A DNA stretch of 25,617 nt from Proteobacteria bacterium ST_bin16 (GCA_002083595.1 MSXT01000067.1:1-25617); one strand, 5' to 3'; positions 6,934 through 14,988 are shown, numbered from the stretch's first letter. Notes: a model not told the origin generated them from the letters alone. Numbers and translations are program-made.

Positions 6934-8121
6934 TCAAAAAAGTTCTTGTACCGTAGCACAATCTCCAGTTATTTTCGGAATATCTGTAGGTTCTTCATAT
7001 AATTTCTTAGAGTTTTCTACTGCTGCTTCTGTCAATGCCTGCCTTACAAGTGCTATTCCGTCACCAGTTTTTGCACTTAAACGAATGCGCGATATTCTAT
7101 CATATTCATCACGCGTGCAACCTTTACTAGCTTCTGCTAAGTCAGTCAGATCAATCTTGTTAAAGATTAAAATTTGCGGAATCGTATCGGCGCCAATTTC
7201 TTTCAAAATCTTATTCACTTCTTCAATTTGCTCATCCCGGTTAGGACTGCTGGCATCAATGACATGCAGCAAGATATCAGCTTGCACAGTTTCTTCGAGT
7301 GTGGCACGAAAAGCTGCTACCAAGGTGTGCGGTAGTTCTCGAATGAATCCTACCGTATCTGAAATGACTACCGGCCCTCCTCCAGCAAGAAATAATTTTC
7401 GTGTCGTTGTGTCTAATGTGGCAAATAATTGATCGGCGGCATACGTTTGTGCGCGGGTCAACTTATTAAATAAAGTAGACTTCCCTGCATTGGTATAACC
7501 AACAATAGATACCGACAATACATTGGTACGCTGTCTTGATCGCCTCTGCACAGTACGTTGGCGCTGTAAAGTTGCGAGTTTCTCTTTGAGCAATTTAACA
7601 CGCTTCCGGATCAAGCGGCGATCTGTTTCCAATTGCGTTTCACCCGGACCACGCAAACCGATCCCTCCCTTCTGCCTTTCCAGATGAGTCCATCCGCGCA
7701 CAAGACGGGTCACCAGATGTTCTAGCTGCGCAAGCTCTACTTGCAACTTCCCTTCATGACTTTTAGCACGCTGAGCAAATATATCCAAAATCAGACTGGT
7801 ACGATCAATGACGTTACAATTTAACCGCAATGCTAAATTGCGCTGCTGTGCCGGAGACAAATCATGATTAAATACAACGAGTGTAGCGTTATTTGACGAG
7901 CTCAGCCGTGCAATTTCATCGACTTTACCACTACCAATATAAGTTGTCGGGTCAGGCCGGGAACGCTTCCCTTCCAGAATCGCCACAACTTGAAGTCCTG
8001 CACTAATAGCTAGTTGCTGCAATTCCTGCAAGCTATCAGCATGAGTGCTACTGCCAAAATCAATACCCACCAGTATCGCTGCAACGGCAGCATTCGCTCT
8101 ATCCATACCTGATTCAAGCAT
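6934..8121 (-). CDS. hflX: ribosome-associated GTPase HflX
   Basis: HflX binds the 50S subunit and splits stalled or stress-damaged ribosomes; in some bacteria it also acts as an RNA helicase. The product has 395 residues. The N-terminal HflX domain (about 15-190) holds the glycine-rich GGIGLRGPGETQLETDRR motif (152-169). The GTPase domain contains the P-loop GYTNAGKST (208-216), G3 DTVGF (255-259) and G4 NKID (321-324). The ATG overlaps the hfq stop by one base (TGATG), implying translational coupling. A second in-frame ATG five codons later (8106) is an alternative start and begins MDRANAAVAAILVGIDFG. The C-terminal part after the G domain is short, within the family's variation. Confidence 0.96.
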   Translation of the reverse strand: MLESGMDRANAAVAAILVGIDFGSSTHADSLQELQQLAISAGLQVVAILEGKRSRPDPTTYIGSGKVDEIARLSSSNNATLVVFNHDLSPAQQRNLALRLNCNVIDRTSLILDIFAQRAKSHEGKLQVELAQLEHLVTRLVRGWTHLERQKGGIGLRGPGETQLETDRRLIRKRVKLLKEKLATLQRQRTVQRRSRQRTNVLSVSIVGYTNAGKSTLFNKLTRAQTYAADQLFATLDTTTRKLFLAGGGPVVISDTVGFIRELPHTLVAAFRATLEETVQADILLHVIDASSPNRDEQIEEVNKILKEIGADTIPQILIFNKIDLTDLAEASKGCTRDEYDRISRIRLSAKTGDGIALVRQALTEAAVENSKKLYEEPTDIPKITGDCATVQELF

Positions 8122-8366
8122 CAGGCATCACGTGTGTCCAATGTTTCTATGGGAATAGTAACGGCTCTTGCAGGCACTACCGTAGAAATCGCATGTTTGT
8201 ATACCATTTGCGTAACCGAGTTTTTCAACAACACAACATATTGATCGAATGAATCAATCTGCCCTTGTAATTTAATACCATTCACTAGATATATCGATAC
8301 CGGAATATGCTCTTTCCGTAATATATTCAAAAACGGATCTTGCAGTAACTGTCCCTTGTTACCCAT
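8121..8366 (-). CDS. hfq: RNA chaperone Hfq
   Basis: Hexameric Sm-like protein that binds small RNAs and mRNAs and promotes their pairing. The 81-residue product is close to the minimal form. The core LQDPFLNILRKEHIPVSIYL and the Sm1 NGIKLQGQIDSFDQYV segment are intact. The Sm2 YKHAIST (56-62) carries the proximal-face Lys57 and His58. Gln9 and Phe40 match known U-binding residues. The C-terminal tail is only about 15 residues, much shorter than in enterobacteria and usual for betaproteobacteria. A GGGAG ribosome site precedes the ATG. It is the first gene of the hfq-hflX-hflK-hflC unit. I could not point to a convincing promoter in the AT-rich upstream region. Confidence 0.98.
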   Translation of the reverse strand: MGNKGQLLQDPFLNILRKEHIPVSIYLVNGIKLQGQIDSFDQYVVLLKNSVTQMVYKHAISTVVPARAVTIPIETLDTRDA

Positions 8367-8591
8367 GGGTAACTCCCTATTCTAATTATTGGTTATCGGA
8401 ATAGTGACTCTACTTTATTTTTTAATGTAAATCTATACCTGATTGCACTAATACAGTAGAGCCATCATATTAATCTAAATCAACTACTGCCCGTAGCATC
8501 ACTTATCTGATTTGGCGGTTCACAGGCATTCAGATTGTGTGTTGACAACCTGAATGTCTGGATATTGATTCCCCGGTTTTGTTTCAATGTT
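8367..8591. other. intergenic region between hfq and the peroxidase gene
   Basis: This 225-base stretch should hold the hfq promoter, but no hexamer pair with good spacing stands out. Two inverted repeats are visible. CTCTACT / AGTAGAG (8408-8414, 8455-8461) has a 40-base spacer, and CATTCAG / CTGAATG (8527-8533, 8550-8556) has a 16-base spacer. A minus-strand open frame without a start runs from inside the peroxidase gene to 8480; I do not accept it as a gene. Confidence 0.3.
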
Positions 8592-8634
8592 AAAATTGCT
8601 TGTTTTTCAGCAACCCGTTCATTATTAGAACGGG
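8592..8634 (-). terminator. tandem hairpins at the 3' end of the peroxidase gene
   Basis: On the minus strand CCCGTTC / GAACGGG (arms 8628-8634 and 8614-8620, 7-base loop) spans the peroxidase stop codon. It is followed directly by GTTGCT / AGCAAT (8609-8614 with 8595-8600) and TTTT (8595-8592). The second hairpin plus T-run has terminator form, though the stem is short. The two stems share one base and cannot both be complete. Confidence 0.45.
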
Positions 8635-9617
8635 ACAGATCTTGGGGTATTATTGTTGGATGGCGGCAAAACCGGTAGTTTGATATCAGGTTGATCACCG
8701 GTTAATGTTTTTAAGAAAGCAACGATGCTATCAATTTCTTTCTTATTGAAATCACGGTCCAACTGAATTTTACCCATGGTTTTTACGGCATCTTCCAAAG
8801 TCGCTGCCGCGCCATCGTGAAAGTAGGGGTAGGTTAATTCAATATTGCGCAAAGTCGGTACTTTGAAAACATTCAAATCAGTATCTTTTCCAGTAACCGC
8901 TTTTCTTCCTTCCGCTTTGCTTGCGGTTTTATACGGATGATGCACGCCGAACTTTTGATAAAGCGCGCCGCCAACTGCCGGGCCGTTATGACAACCAGCA
9001 CAACCGCTGCTCTTGAATAATTCATAACCTTCTACTTCTTGCGCATTCAATGCTTTTTTGTCACCTTCCAGCCATTTATCGAAACGCGATCCCGGTGTAA
9101 CCAGCGTTTCTTCGAAAGCGGCGATCGCAGTGGTTACCCGGTCAATATCAACCTGATCGGAACCAAATGCTTTTGCAAAATGAGCACGGTATTGAGGAAT
9201 GGATTGCAGCACTTCGACAGCCACTTTATGGGTTGAAGCCATTTCACCTGGATTGGCAATCGGACCGCCGGCTTGTTCTTTCAGATCTTTTGCGCGTCCA
9301 TCCCAGAATTGCGCCAAGTTCATACTGGCATTAAGAACGGTCGGGGCATTAATCGGACCTTGCTGCCATTTATGACCGATTGAGGTGGGAATATTATCCG
9401 TTCCGCCCATGCTCAAATTATGGCAAGAGTTACATGAAATAAATCCTGACTTTGACAGACGAGGATCAAAAAACAACATTTTACCCAGTTCAACCACATC
9501 AGCATTTGCTACTTTTGCGGCTTTAATGGGCTGAATAGGTTCATTGGCTGAAACATTAATCGAAGTGACAAGAGCGCCAATCGATAACAGCGACGCAACC
9601 ATTGCACGTATCTTCAT
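8625..9617 (-). CDS. periplasmic di-haem cytochrome c peroxidase
   Basis: Reduces hydrogen peroxide to water in the periplasm using electrons from c-type cytochromes. The 330-residue precursor has a signal peptide (1-24, cleavage NVSA|NE). Two c-type haem sites are present: CNSCH at 62-66 (N-terminal, peroxidatic haem) and CAGCH at 206-210 (C-terminal, electron-transfer haem). The family-conserved Trp105 in AQFWDGRAKDL lies between the haem domains, and the HDGAAATLEDAVKTMG segment supplies a candidate methionine ligand. The frame is open to 9695, but ATG at 9617 begins a proper signal peptide and has GGAGAA upstream. Sequence style matches the Nitrosomonas europaea enzyme, known to work without prior reduction; whether this one does is inference. 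Two terminator-like hairpins precede it. Confidence 0.95.
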   Translation of the reverse strand: MKIRAMVASLLSIGALVTSINVSANEPIQPIKAAKVANADVVELGKMLFFDPRLSKSGFISCNSCHNLSMGGTDNIPTSIGHKWQQGPINAPTVLNASMNLAQFWDGRAKDLKEQAGGPIANPGEMASTHKVAVEVLQSIPQYRAHFAKAFGSDQVDIDRVTTAIAAFEETLVTPGSRFDKWLEGDKKALNAQEVEGYELFKSSGCAGCHNGPAVGGALYQKFGVHHPYKTASKAEGRKAVTGKDTDLNVFKVPTLRNIELTYPYFHDGAAATLEDAVKTMGKIQLDRDFNKKEIDSIVAFLKTLTGDQPDIKLPVLPPSNNNTPRSVPF

Positions 9618-9642
9618 CGGTATTCTCCATAAGTAAATAAAT

Positions 9643-9668
9643 AAAAAACGGCTGTGATGGCGCAGCCG
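9643..9668 (-). terminator. strong intrinsic terminator-like hairpin in the peroxidase leader
   Basis: On the minus strand CGGCTG / CAGCCG (arms 9663-9668 and 9649-9654, 8-base loop) is followed with no gap by TTTTTT (9648-9643). The T-run ends 25 bases upstream of the peroxidase ATG, leaving no room for a promoter downstream. Any transcript that expresses the peroxidase must therefore pass through this structure. Confidence 0.65.
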
Positions 9669-9705
9669 AACACGCCTGATGAAACACCCACACATGGGAA
9701 TTTGT

Positions 9706-9733
9706 AAAAAGCGGAACGGCTCAACTGCGTTCC
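9706..9733 (-). terminator. putative intrinsic terminator of rppH
   Basis: On the minus strand GGAACG / CGTTCC (arms 9728-9733 and 9713-9718, 9-base loop) is followed by GC and TTTTT (9710-9706). It lies about 48 bases after the rppH stop codon and has standard terminator form. A second, stronger one follows 37 bases further on. Confidence 0.55.
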
Positions 9734-9780
9734 TGTTACTTGCAGAGCGACTTTAAAACCCTGCAAAACTCTCAGACGAA

Positions 9781-10353
9781 CTATTCGTTTACTTCCAGTC
9801 GATCAGCCAGGATATCTCTCGATCCTTTGGGTAGAATTTTTTGATCATATCCCGCTCCGATACTTTGGTTTGGGCAAGAATCCGTTTTTAACAAGCGCGA
9901 CAATTCCGTGAGCGCTTGCTTATATACTTTGCGTTTAAATTCAACAACCGAATCCAATTCAATCCAATACTGGTTCCAGCGCCAAGCATCGAATTCAGGG
10001 TGTGCGCTCCTGCGCAATGAAACATCACTATCGCGCCCGATCAAACGCAGCAAATACCAAATTTGCTTTTGCCCCTTGTAATTCCCCCGCCACTCTCGCC
10101 GGATCCAACGATCCGGAACCTCGTACCGTAACCAATCCCGCGTGCGCCCGACAATCTCTACGTGATTTGGACGCAACCCGATCTCTTCGCTTAATTCCCG
10201 ATACATGGCCTGTTCGGGACTTTCTCCCGACTTAATGCCGCCTTGAGGAAATTGCCAAGAATTTTGTCTTATACGTTTGCCCCAGAATACCTCATTTTTT
10301 GAATTCAGGAGGATAATACCGACATTGGGGCGATATCCATTACGGTCAATCAT
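9781..10353 (-). CDS. rppH: RNA pyrophosphohydrolase RppH (Nudix)
   Basis: Converts the 5'-triphosphate end of mRNAs to a monophosphate, which opens them to RNase E decay. The 190-residue protein starts MIDRNGYRPNVGIILLN, typical of RppH. The complete Nudix box lies at about 38-60 (GGIKSGESPEQAMYRELSEE-IGL), with the metal-binding REL..EE glutamates. The later WRGNYKGQKQIWYLLR segment separates it from other Nudix enzymes. It is about 14 residues longer at the C-terminus than the E. coli protein, with a polar tail that looks unstructured. It is divergent from proS, as in many betaproteobacteria. Overlapping hairpins lie just upstream of the start codon. Confidence 0.96.
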   Translation of the reverse strand: MIDRNGYRPNVGIILLNSKNEVFWGKRIRQNSWQFPQGGIKSGESPEQAMYRELSEEIGLRPNHVEIVGRTRDWLRYEVPDRWIRREWRGNYKGQKQIWYLLRLIGRDSDVSLRRSAHPEFDAWRWNQYWIELDSVVEFKRKVYKQALTELSRLLKTDSCPNQSIGAGYDQKILPKGSRDILADRLEVNE

Positions 10354-10363
10354 ATGGAATACT

Positions 10364-10384
10364 CATTTGACCCATCAAATGGGT
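10364..10384. promoter_or_regulatory. overlapping palindromes upstream of rppH
   Basis: CATTTGA-ccca-TCAAATG (10364-10381) overlaps ACCCAT-caa-ATGGGT (10370-10384). In RNA from the minus strand these are two mutually exclusive hairpins that end 10 to 16 bases before the rppH ATG and overlap the only Shine-Dalgarno-like TGAG. They could control rppH translation, or act in DNA as an operator for the divergent rppH/proS promoters. No protein is suggested by the motif. Confidence 0.4.
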
Positions 10385-10562
10385 GGATTTTTTCATACTT
10401 TTCTTTAGATTGAAAGTGCCCGAAGAATAAAAATCCTAGCGCTCCAGCATTTTCATCAATCTCAATTAAATTACTTATTCGTCATATAGGGACTAATTCC
10501 CACCTAACCAAGTATTTCAAGGTAAAATCCTTACAATTTTATTTTCATAATGGAATCCCTTC

Positions 10563-12272
10563 ATGCGCGTTTCGCAATTTTTTATTTCAACACTTAAAGA
10601 AGCTCCTGCCGAAGCGGAGCTCATCAGTCACAAACTCATGCTCCGCGCCGGACTCATCAAGCGCTTGGGGAGCGGATTGTATACTTGGATGCCATTAGGT
10701 TTGAGGGTATTACGTAAAATAGAGAATATCGTGCGGGAGGAAATGAACAAAAGCGGCGCCATCGAAGTGCTCATGCCCGCGATACAACCAGCGGAATTAT
10801 GGCAAGAAACCGGCCGCTGGGATGTTTTCGGACCGCAAATGCTAAAAATCAGGGATCGGCATGAGCATGACTTTTGCTTTGGTCCCACGCACGAAGAAAT
10901 CATCACCGACATCGCACGTAAAGAAATTAAAAGCTACCGCCAGCTACCACTCAATTTTTATCAAATTCAAACAAAATTCCGCGATGAAATCCGGCCGCGC
11001 TTCGGTGTCATGCGCGCGCGCGAATTTGTCATGAAGGATGCTTATTCATTCCATACCGATGAAAATAGTTTGATGCAAACGTATCAACTGATGTATGAAA
11101 CTTACAGCCGCATTTTCACCCGCCTCGGATTGAAATTCCGTGCCGTTGCAGCCGATACCGGCGCCATCGGAGGTAGTGGTTCTCATGAATTTCATGTGTT
11201 AGCAGATTCCGGAGAAGATGCCATCGCGTTCTGCCCAGACTCGAACTATGCTGCCAATATCGAATTAGCTAACGCATTATTTTTTCAGCAAGAACGCGAT
11301 ACACCGAATGGCGATATGCAGAAAGTGGTGACCCCCGGCAAAAAAACCTGCGCCGAAGTTGCCGATTTTTTAAAAATTCCTCTACAAAAAACCGTCAAAA
11401 CGCTGGCTGTCAGAGCCAATGATGAAATATTCCTTTTGCTGCTGCGGGGTGATCATCAGCTCAACGAATTAAAAGTAAGAAAAATACCCTTTTTATCCGG
11501 GTTTCAGATGGCCACTGAAGAGGATATTCTACGCACCACTGGAACAGTGCCCGGATATATCGGCCCTGTCGGTTTGGAGACTCGTGTAATTGCTGATCAA
11601 GCGGTCATGAATATGAGTAATTTTGTGTGTGGCGCTAATGCAGAAGGCTTTCATTTAACGCAGGTAAACTTTGCACGCGATCTCAAACTACCCGATCATG
11701 TCTTTGATATCCGCAATGTTGTTCCGGGCGATGATTCTCCGGACGGCAAAGGTAAACTGGAAATTTGCCGCGGCATTGAAGTTGGTCATATTTTTCAATT
11801 GCGTACAAAATATTCCGAAATCATGAAAGCCAACTATCTCGACGAATCAGGCCAAACTCAAAATATGGAAATGGGTTGCTATGGTATCGGTGTCTCACGC
11901 ATTGTCGCCGCTGCCATCGAACAAAATCACGATGAACATGGCATTATTTTTCCCGATACCATCGCGCCTTTCCAACTTACGATCGTACCCATCGGTCTGC
12001 AGAAAAGCGCTCTCGTCCAGGATACCGTGGAAAAACTCTATCAGCAGTTCACCGATGCACAGATCGAGGTACTCTTGGATGATCGCGATGAGCGCCCCGG
12101 TGTCATGTTTGCCGATATGGAATTAATCGGTATCCCGCACCGGATTGTTGTCGGCGAACGAGGACTCAAGCAATCGACCATTGAATATCAAGGACGAACA
12201 GATCAAGCTTCACAAGCGGTATCCATTGATGAAATTTTTTCATTCATAACGGCCAAGCTATGCAAAAAATAA
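10563..12272 (+). CDS. proS: prolyl-tRNA synthetase (bacterial type)
   Basis: Charges tRNA-Pro with proline and edits mischarged Ala-tRNA-Pro. The 569-residue product is the full bacterial length. The class II core includes TRP-rich motif 1 (about 63-90, ending TGRWDVFG), motif 2 (about 134-160, FRDEIRPRFGVMRAREFVMKD) and motif 3 (438-446, GCYGIGVSR). Between motifs 2 and 3 (about 220-405) lies the YbaK-type editing insertion with KTVKTLAVRAND and LLLRGDHQLNELKVRK. The anticodon-binding domain is C-terminal and contains LLDDRDERPGVMFADMELIG. The ribosome site is weak (GGAA about ten bases upstream). The end overlaps the lytic transglycosylase gene by 13 bases, so the two are co-transcribed. 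Confidence 0.98.
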   Translation: MRVSQFFISTLKEAPAEAELISHKLMLRAGLIKRLGSGLYTWMPLGLRVLRKIENIVREEMNKSGAIEVLMPAIQPAELWQETGRWDVFGPQMLKIRDRHEHDFCFGPTHEEIITDIARKEIKSYRQLPLNFYQIQTKFRDEIRPRFGVMRAREFVMKDAYSFHTDENSLMQTYQLMYETYSRIFTRLGLKFRAVAADTGAIGGSGSHEFHVLADSGEDAIAFCPDSNYAANIELANALFFQQERDTPNGDMQKVVTPGKKTCAEVADFLKIPLQKTVKTLAVRANDEIFLLLLRGDHQLNELKVRKIPFLSGFQMATEEDILRTTGTVPGYIGPVGLETRVIADQAVMNMSNFVCGANAEGFHLTQVNFARDLKLPDHVFDIRNVVPGDDSPDGKGKLEICRGIEVGHIFQLRTKYSEIMKANYLDESGQTQNMEMGCYGIGVSRIVAAAIEQNHDEHGIIFPDTIAPFQLTIVPIGLQKSALVQDTVEKLYQQFTDAQIEVLLDDRDERPGVMFADMELIGIPHRIVVGERGLKQSTIEYQGRTDQASQAVSIDEIFSFITAKLCKK

Positions 12273-12850
12273 TCGCCACACTATTCTTCTTACTTCCCCC
12301 CAGTTTGGTTCATGCCAATAATTTGCAGTATGAACAGTTGTCTGCCAGTACTCAGACCATCACTTTCCATGAAAAAAGTGATCAAGCGGCTTCGTACGTC
12401 GAGTATGCCGCCGTAGCTGACAGCGTAACCTGGTTGATCAGCATGAGCCGCCGATTGGAAAAATATATACCGGACCTAATTGAGCGGGAGGAATTTCTAA
12501 GAACGGTTTATTACGAAGCAACGCGGGCTGGATTGGATCCGCAACTGGTGTTAAGCATCATCCAAGTCGAAAGCGGTTTTAAAAAATATGCCGTTTCACA
12601 TGCCGGTGCACGCGGCTATATGCAAGTCATGCCGTTCTGGACTGGCGTCATCGGTCACCAAGATCACAATCTGTTTCATTTGCGCGTGAATTTGCGCTAC
12701 GGCTGCACCATTCTACGCCATTATCTGAATAAGGAGAAAGGCGACTATTTCCGTGCATTGGGACGATACAACGGCAGTCTCGGAGAAGCCGCCTACCCGC
12801 AATTGGTGTTCAACAAATGGCAGACGGTTTGGCGCTATTCGGCATCCTGA
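12260..12850 (+). CDS. exported lytic transglycosylase (SLT domain)
   Basis: Predicted periplasmic enzyme that cleaves the MurNAc-GlcNAc bond of peptidoglycan, forming the 1,6-anhydro product. The 196-residue precursor has a signal peptide (1-19, cleavage VHA|NN) and a C-terminal SLT/goose-lysozyme-like domain (about 80-190). Glu104 in IIQVESGF is the expected catalytic acid. The motifs GARGYMQVMP (116-125) and RYNGS (169-173) form the substrate groove. The domain is of the small MltE/Slt70-C type with no extra peptidoglycan-binding module. It starts inside the end of proS (13-base overlap), an arrangement common in betaproteobacteria. A terminator-like hairpin follows at 12879. Confidence 0.92.
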   Translation: MQKIIATLFFLLPPSLVHANNLQYEQLSASTQTITFHEKSDQAASYVEYAAVADSVTWLISMSRRLEKYIPDLIEREEFLRTVYYEATRAGLDPQLVLSIIQVESGFKKYAVSHAGARGYMQVMPFWTGVIGHQDHNLFHLRVNLRYGCTILRHYLNKEKGDYFRALGRYNGSLGEAAYPQLVFNKWQTVWRYSAS

Positions 12851-12876
12851 CCGGACGGAATAAGCAATTGGTTATA

Positions 12877-13377
12877 TCAGTGTTGTTGATTAACACTTTT
12901 TTTGTTTGATTTCGACTCAATAAACTCTTCAATACTCTCGCGCGAAATAATTCCCTGCTGGCGCGCAGCCGGATTTCCCTCCGGATCAAAGAAATAGGTG
13001 CTGGGCAATAGTGAAACGTCATCCAGTTGGGAAGCAATTTTCCGGTCACCTAACACAATGGGATAGTTAATGGACATGGACTTCACAAAATCCATCACCA
13101 CTTTAGGGTCATCCACATCCATCGCAACCCCGATTACTATCACGTCTTTACGTTGTTCATACAGCGCAATCAAATCGGGAATTTCTTTCAAGCAGGGCGG
13201 GCACCACGTCGCCCAGAAATTGACCAGCACCCAACGCCCTTTGTAATCCGCAAGCCTATGAATTTTACCGGTTGTGTCTTGGAATTGAAACGCTTGCACC
13301 GGGAAACTCAACAGCAAGGCGATTAAACAAAATAATACTGTGACGTTACGTTTCATCATCTTGCGCAGAGTTTCCAT
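12877..13377 (-). CDS. TlpA/ResA-like exported thioredoxin-fold protein
   Basis: Predicted periplasmic thiol-disulfide oxidoreductase of 166 residues. The signal sequence covers 1-29 (cleavage VQA|FQ) or may stay uncleaved as a membrane anchor. The thioredoxin fold carries WCPPC (58-62) inside VNFWATWCPPC and the cis-proline at 125 (LLPSTYFF). TlpA/ResA relatives reduce haem-binding cysteines of apocytochromes c or similar targets, which would suit an organism rich in c-type cytochromes; that is inference. It begins 25 bases after leuA on the same strand and is probably transcribed with it, although no functional link is obvious. The start is uncertain: ATGs at 13377, 13359 and 13356 are in frame, none with a strong ribosome site. 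Confidence 0.88.
   Translation of the reverse strand: METLRKMMKRNVTVLFCLIALLLSFPVQAFQFQDTTGKIHRLADYKGRWVLVNFWATWCPPCLKEIPDLIALYEQRKDVIVIGVAMDVDDPKVVMDFVKSMSINYPIVLGDRKIASQLDDVSLLPSTYFFDPEGNPAARQQGIISRESIEEFIESKSNKKSVNQQH
12879..12903 (+). terminator. putative intrinsic terminator of the proS-transglycosylase unit
   Basis: AGTGTT / AACACT (12879-12884, 12892-12897, 7-base loop) is followed directly by TTTTTT (12898-12903). It lies 28 bases after the transglycosylase stop codon and inside the last codons of the convergent thioredoxin gene, so the coding sequence there serves both purposes. The stem is short and AT-leaning. Confidence 0.5.
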
Positions 13378-13402
13378 TTTATTTATTCATCATCCCAGTC
13401 AG

Positions 13403-14935
13403 CTATACCTGCGGGTGAGCTCGTTCTAGCTTGCTGTGCAGTTTATTCAGCGCACTCAAATAAGCCTTTGCCGAAGCGACAACTATATCCGTATCGGAGC
13501 CATGCCCGCTTACAATACGGTCGGATTTCTGCAACCGCACAGTCACTTCGCCTTGTGCATCGGTTCCACTGGTAATATTGTTCACCGAGAACAATTGCAG
13601 CTTCGCTTCGCTGGTCAACAACGTTTCAATCGCACGGAAAGTGGCATCCACGGGACCGCTACCTTGAGACTCGGCACGCATCTCCTTGCCGTCATCGGAA
13701 ATCACAATGCGCGCATACGGCACTTCACCGGTTTCACAATGAACGGTGAGCGATATAAGGCGGTAACGATCCTGCAACACCAGCACCTCATCAGAAACCA
13801 GCGCTTGCAAGTCTTCATCGAAGATTTCATGCTTCTTATCCGCCAGCTCCTTGAAACGCATGAACGTGTTATTAAGCATCTCTTCGGATTCCAATTCTAT
13901 TCCCAGTTCCATCAGACGGTTACGGAAAGCATTACGGCCCGAGTGTTTTCCCAGCAATAATTTATTCGCGCCCCAACCAACATCTTCCGCCCGCATGATT
14001 TCATAGGTCTCACGATGCTTCAACACCCCATCCTGATGAATGCCGGATTCATGTGCAAAAGCATTAGCGCCTACAATTGCTTTATTAGGCTGTACCGGAA
14101 AACCGGTAATACCGGACACCAACTTACTGGCCGACACGATATGCGTGGTATCGATTTTTGTATCGCAGGGAAAATAATCCTGACGCGTACGCACTGCCAT
14201 CACGATTTCTTCCAGCGCAGCGTTGCCTGCGCGCTCTCCCAGCCCGTTGATCGTACATTCAACCTGGCGCGCGCCATTCATCACAGCAGTCAATGAATTA
14301 GCCACGGCCAGTCCTAAGTCATTATGGCAATGCACCGAAAAGATCGCTTTATCGGAATTCGGTATGCGTTCACGCAGATTGTGAATCAGCTTGCCGAATT
14401 GATCGGGCATCGTATAGCCAACCGTATCGGGAATATTCAATGTCTTTGCACCGGCGTCAATCACGGCTTCCAATATCTGACAGAGAAAATCAATCTCCGA
14501 CCGGCCGGCGTCTTCCGGAGAAAACTCAACATTATCGGTATATTGGCGCGCCCATTTCACCGCCTTCACTGCCTGAGTGATCACTTGATCGGGCGACATG
14601 CGCAGCTTATTCTTCATATGAATCGGCGATGTTGCAATGAACGTATGAATACGAGCCGATTGCGCACCTTTCAATGCTTCACCGGCACGTTGAATATCCG
14701 CTTCAATCGCCCGCGCCAAACCGCACACGACACTGTCTTTAACCGAATCGGCAACCGCTTTGACTGCCTCAAAATCTCCGTTAGAAGCTGCGGGAAAACC
14801 GGCTTCAATGACATCGACACCCATGCGCTCCAGTTGCCAGGCAATGCGCACCTTCTCTTCTTTTGTCATGGATGCGCCAGGACTTTGCTCACCGTCACGT
14901 AACGTCGTATCAAAAATAATCAAATGCTCTTGCAT
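13403..14935 (-). CDS. leuA: 2-isopropylmalate synthase
   Basis: Condenses acetyl-CoA with 2-ketoisovalerate, the first step committed to leucine. The 510-residue product has an N-terminal TIM barrel with FDTTLRDGEQSPG (8-20), where Arg13 and Asp14 are in the active site. The metal-binding SVHCHNDLGLA motif lies around 200-210 and the GERAGNAALEE motif follows. The linker contains HESGIHQDGVLK. The C-terminal allosteric domain (about 390-505) binds leucine for feedback inhibition. The start has GGAG six bases upstream. The gene is separated from pssA by 229 bases that hold its own promoter, a leucine-rich leader peptide and a G-free tract, so it is probably regulated by leucine supply apart from the upstream ilv genes. 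Confidence 0.98.
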   Translation of the reverse strand: MQEHLIIFDTTLRDGEQSPGASMTKEEKVRIAWQLERMGVDVIEAGFPAASNGDFEAVKAVADSVKDSVVCGLARAIEADIQRAGEALKGAQSARIHTFIATSPIHMKNKLRMSPDQVITQAVKAVKWARQYTDNVEFSPEDAGRSEIDFLCQILEAVIDAGAKTLNIPDTVGYTMPDQFGKLIHNLRERIPNSDKAIFSVHCHNDLGLAVANSLTAVMNGARQVECTINGLGERAGNAALEEIVMAVRTRQDYFPCDTKIDTTHIVSASKLVSGITGFPVQPNKAIVGANAFAHESGIHQDGVLKHRETYEIMRAEDVGWGANKLLLGKHSGRNAFRNRLMELGIELESEEMLNNTFMRFKELADKKHEIFDEDLQALVSDEVLVLQDRYRLISLTVHCETGEVPYARIVISDDGKEMRAESQGSGPVDATFRAIETLLTSEAKLQLFSVNNITSGTDAQGEVTVRLQKSDRIVSGHGSDTDIVVASAKAYLSALNKLHSKLERAHPQV

Positions 14936-14988
14936 TATGCTCTCCGCTTGAGGAAGAAAACCTTAATGAATAATAAAACTCGTGATGC

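Noticed and set aside
6728..7432. A 234-residue plus-strand open frame over hflK and hflX
   Set aside because: It lies entirely opposite two certain genes and has no recognisable domain. Its length is explained by the codon pattern of the real strand.
8480..8698. A 72-residue minus-strand open frame downstream of and overlapping the peroxidase gene, with protein-like composition in its second half
   Set aside because: Its first third lies in another frame of the peroxidase gene and no start codon with a ribosome site begins the free part. Two hairpins at the peroxidase stop interrupt it. It could be a gene remnant, but nothing recognisable supports that.
13436..14902. Several plus-strand frames of 93-192 residues opposite leuA
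   Set aside because: They are antisense to a full-length, well-conserved leuA, rich in His, Arg and Cys as expected for shadows, and show no known motif.
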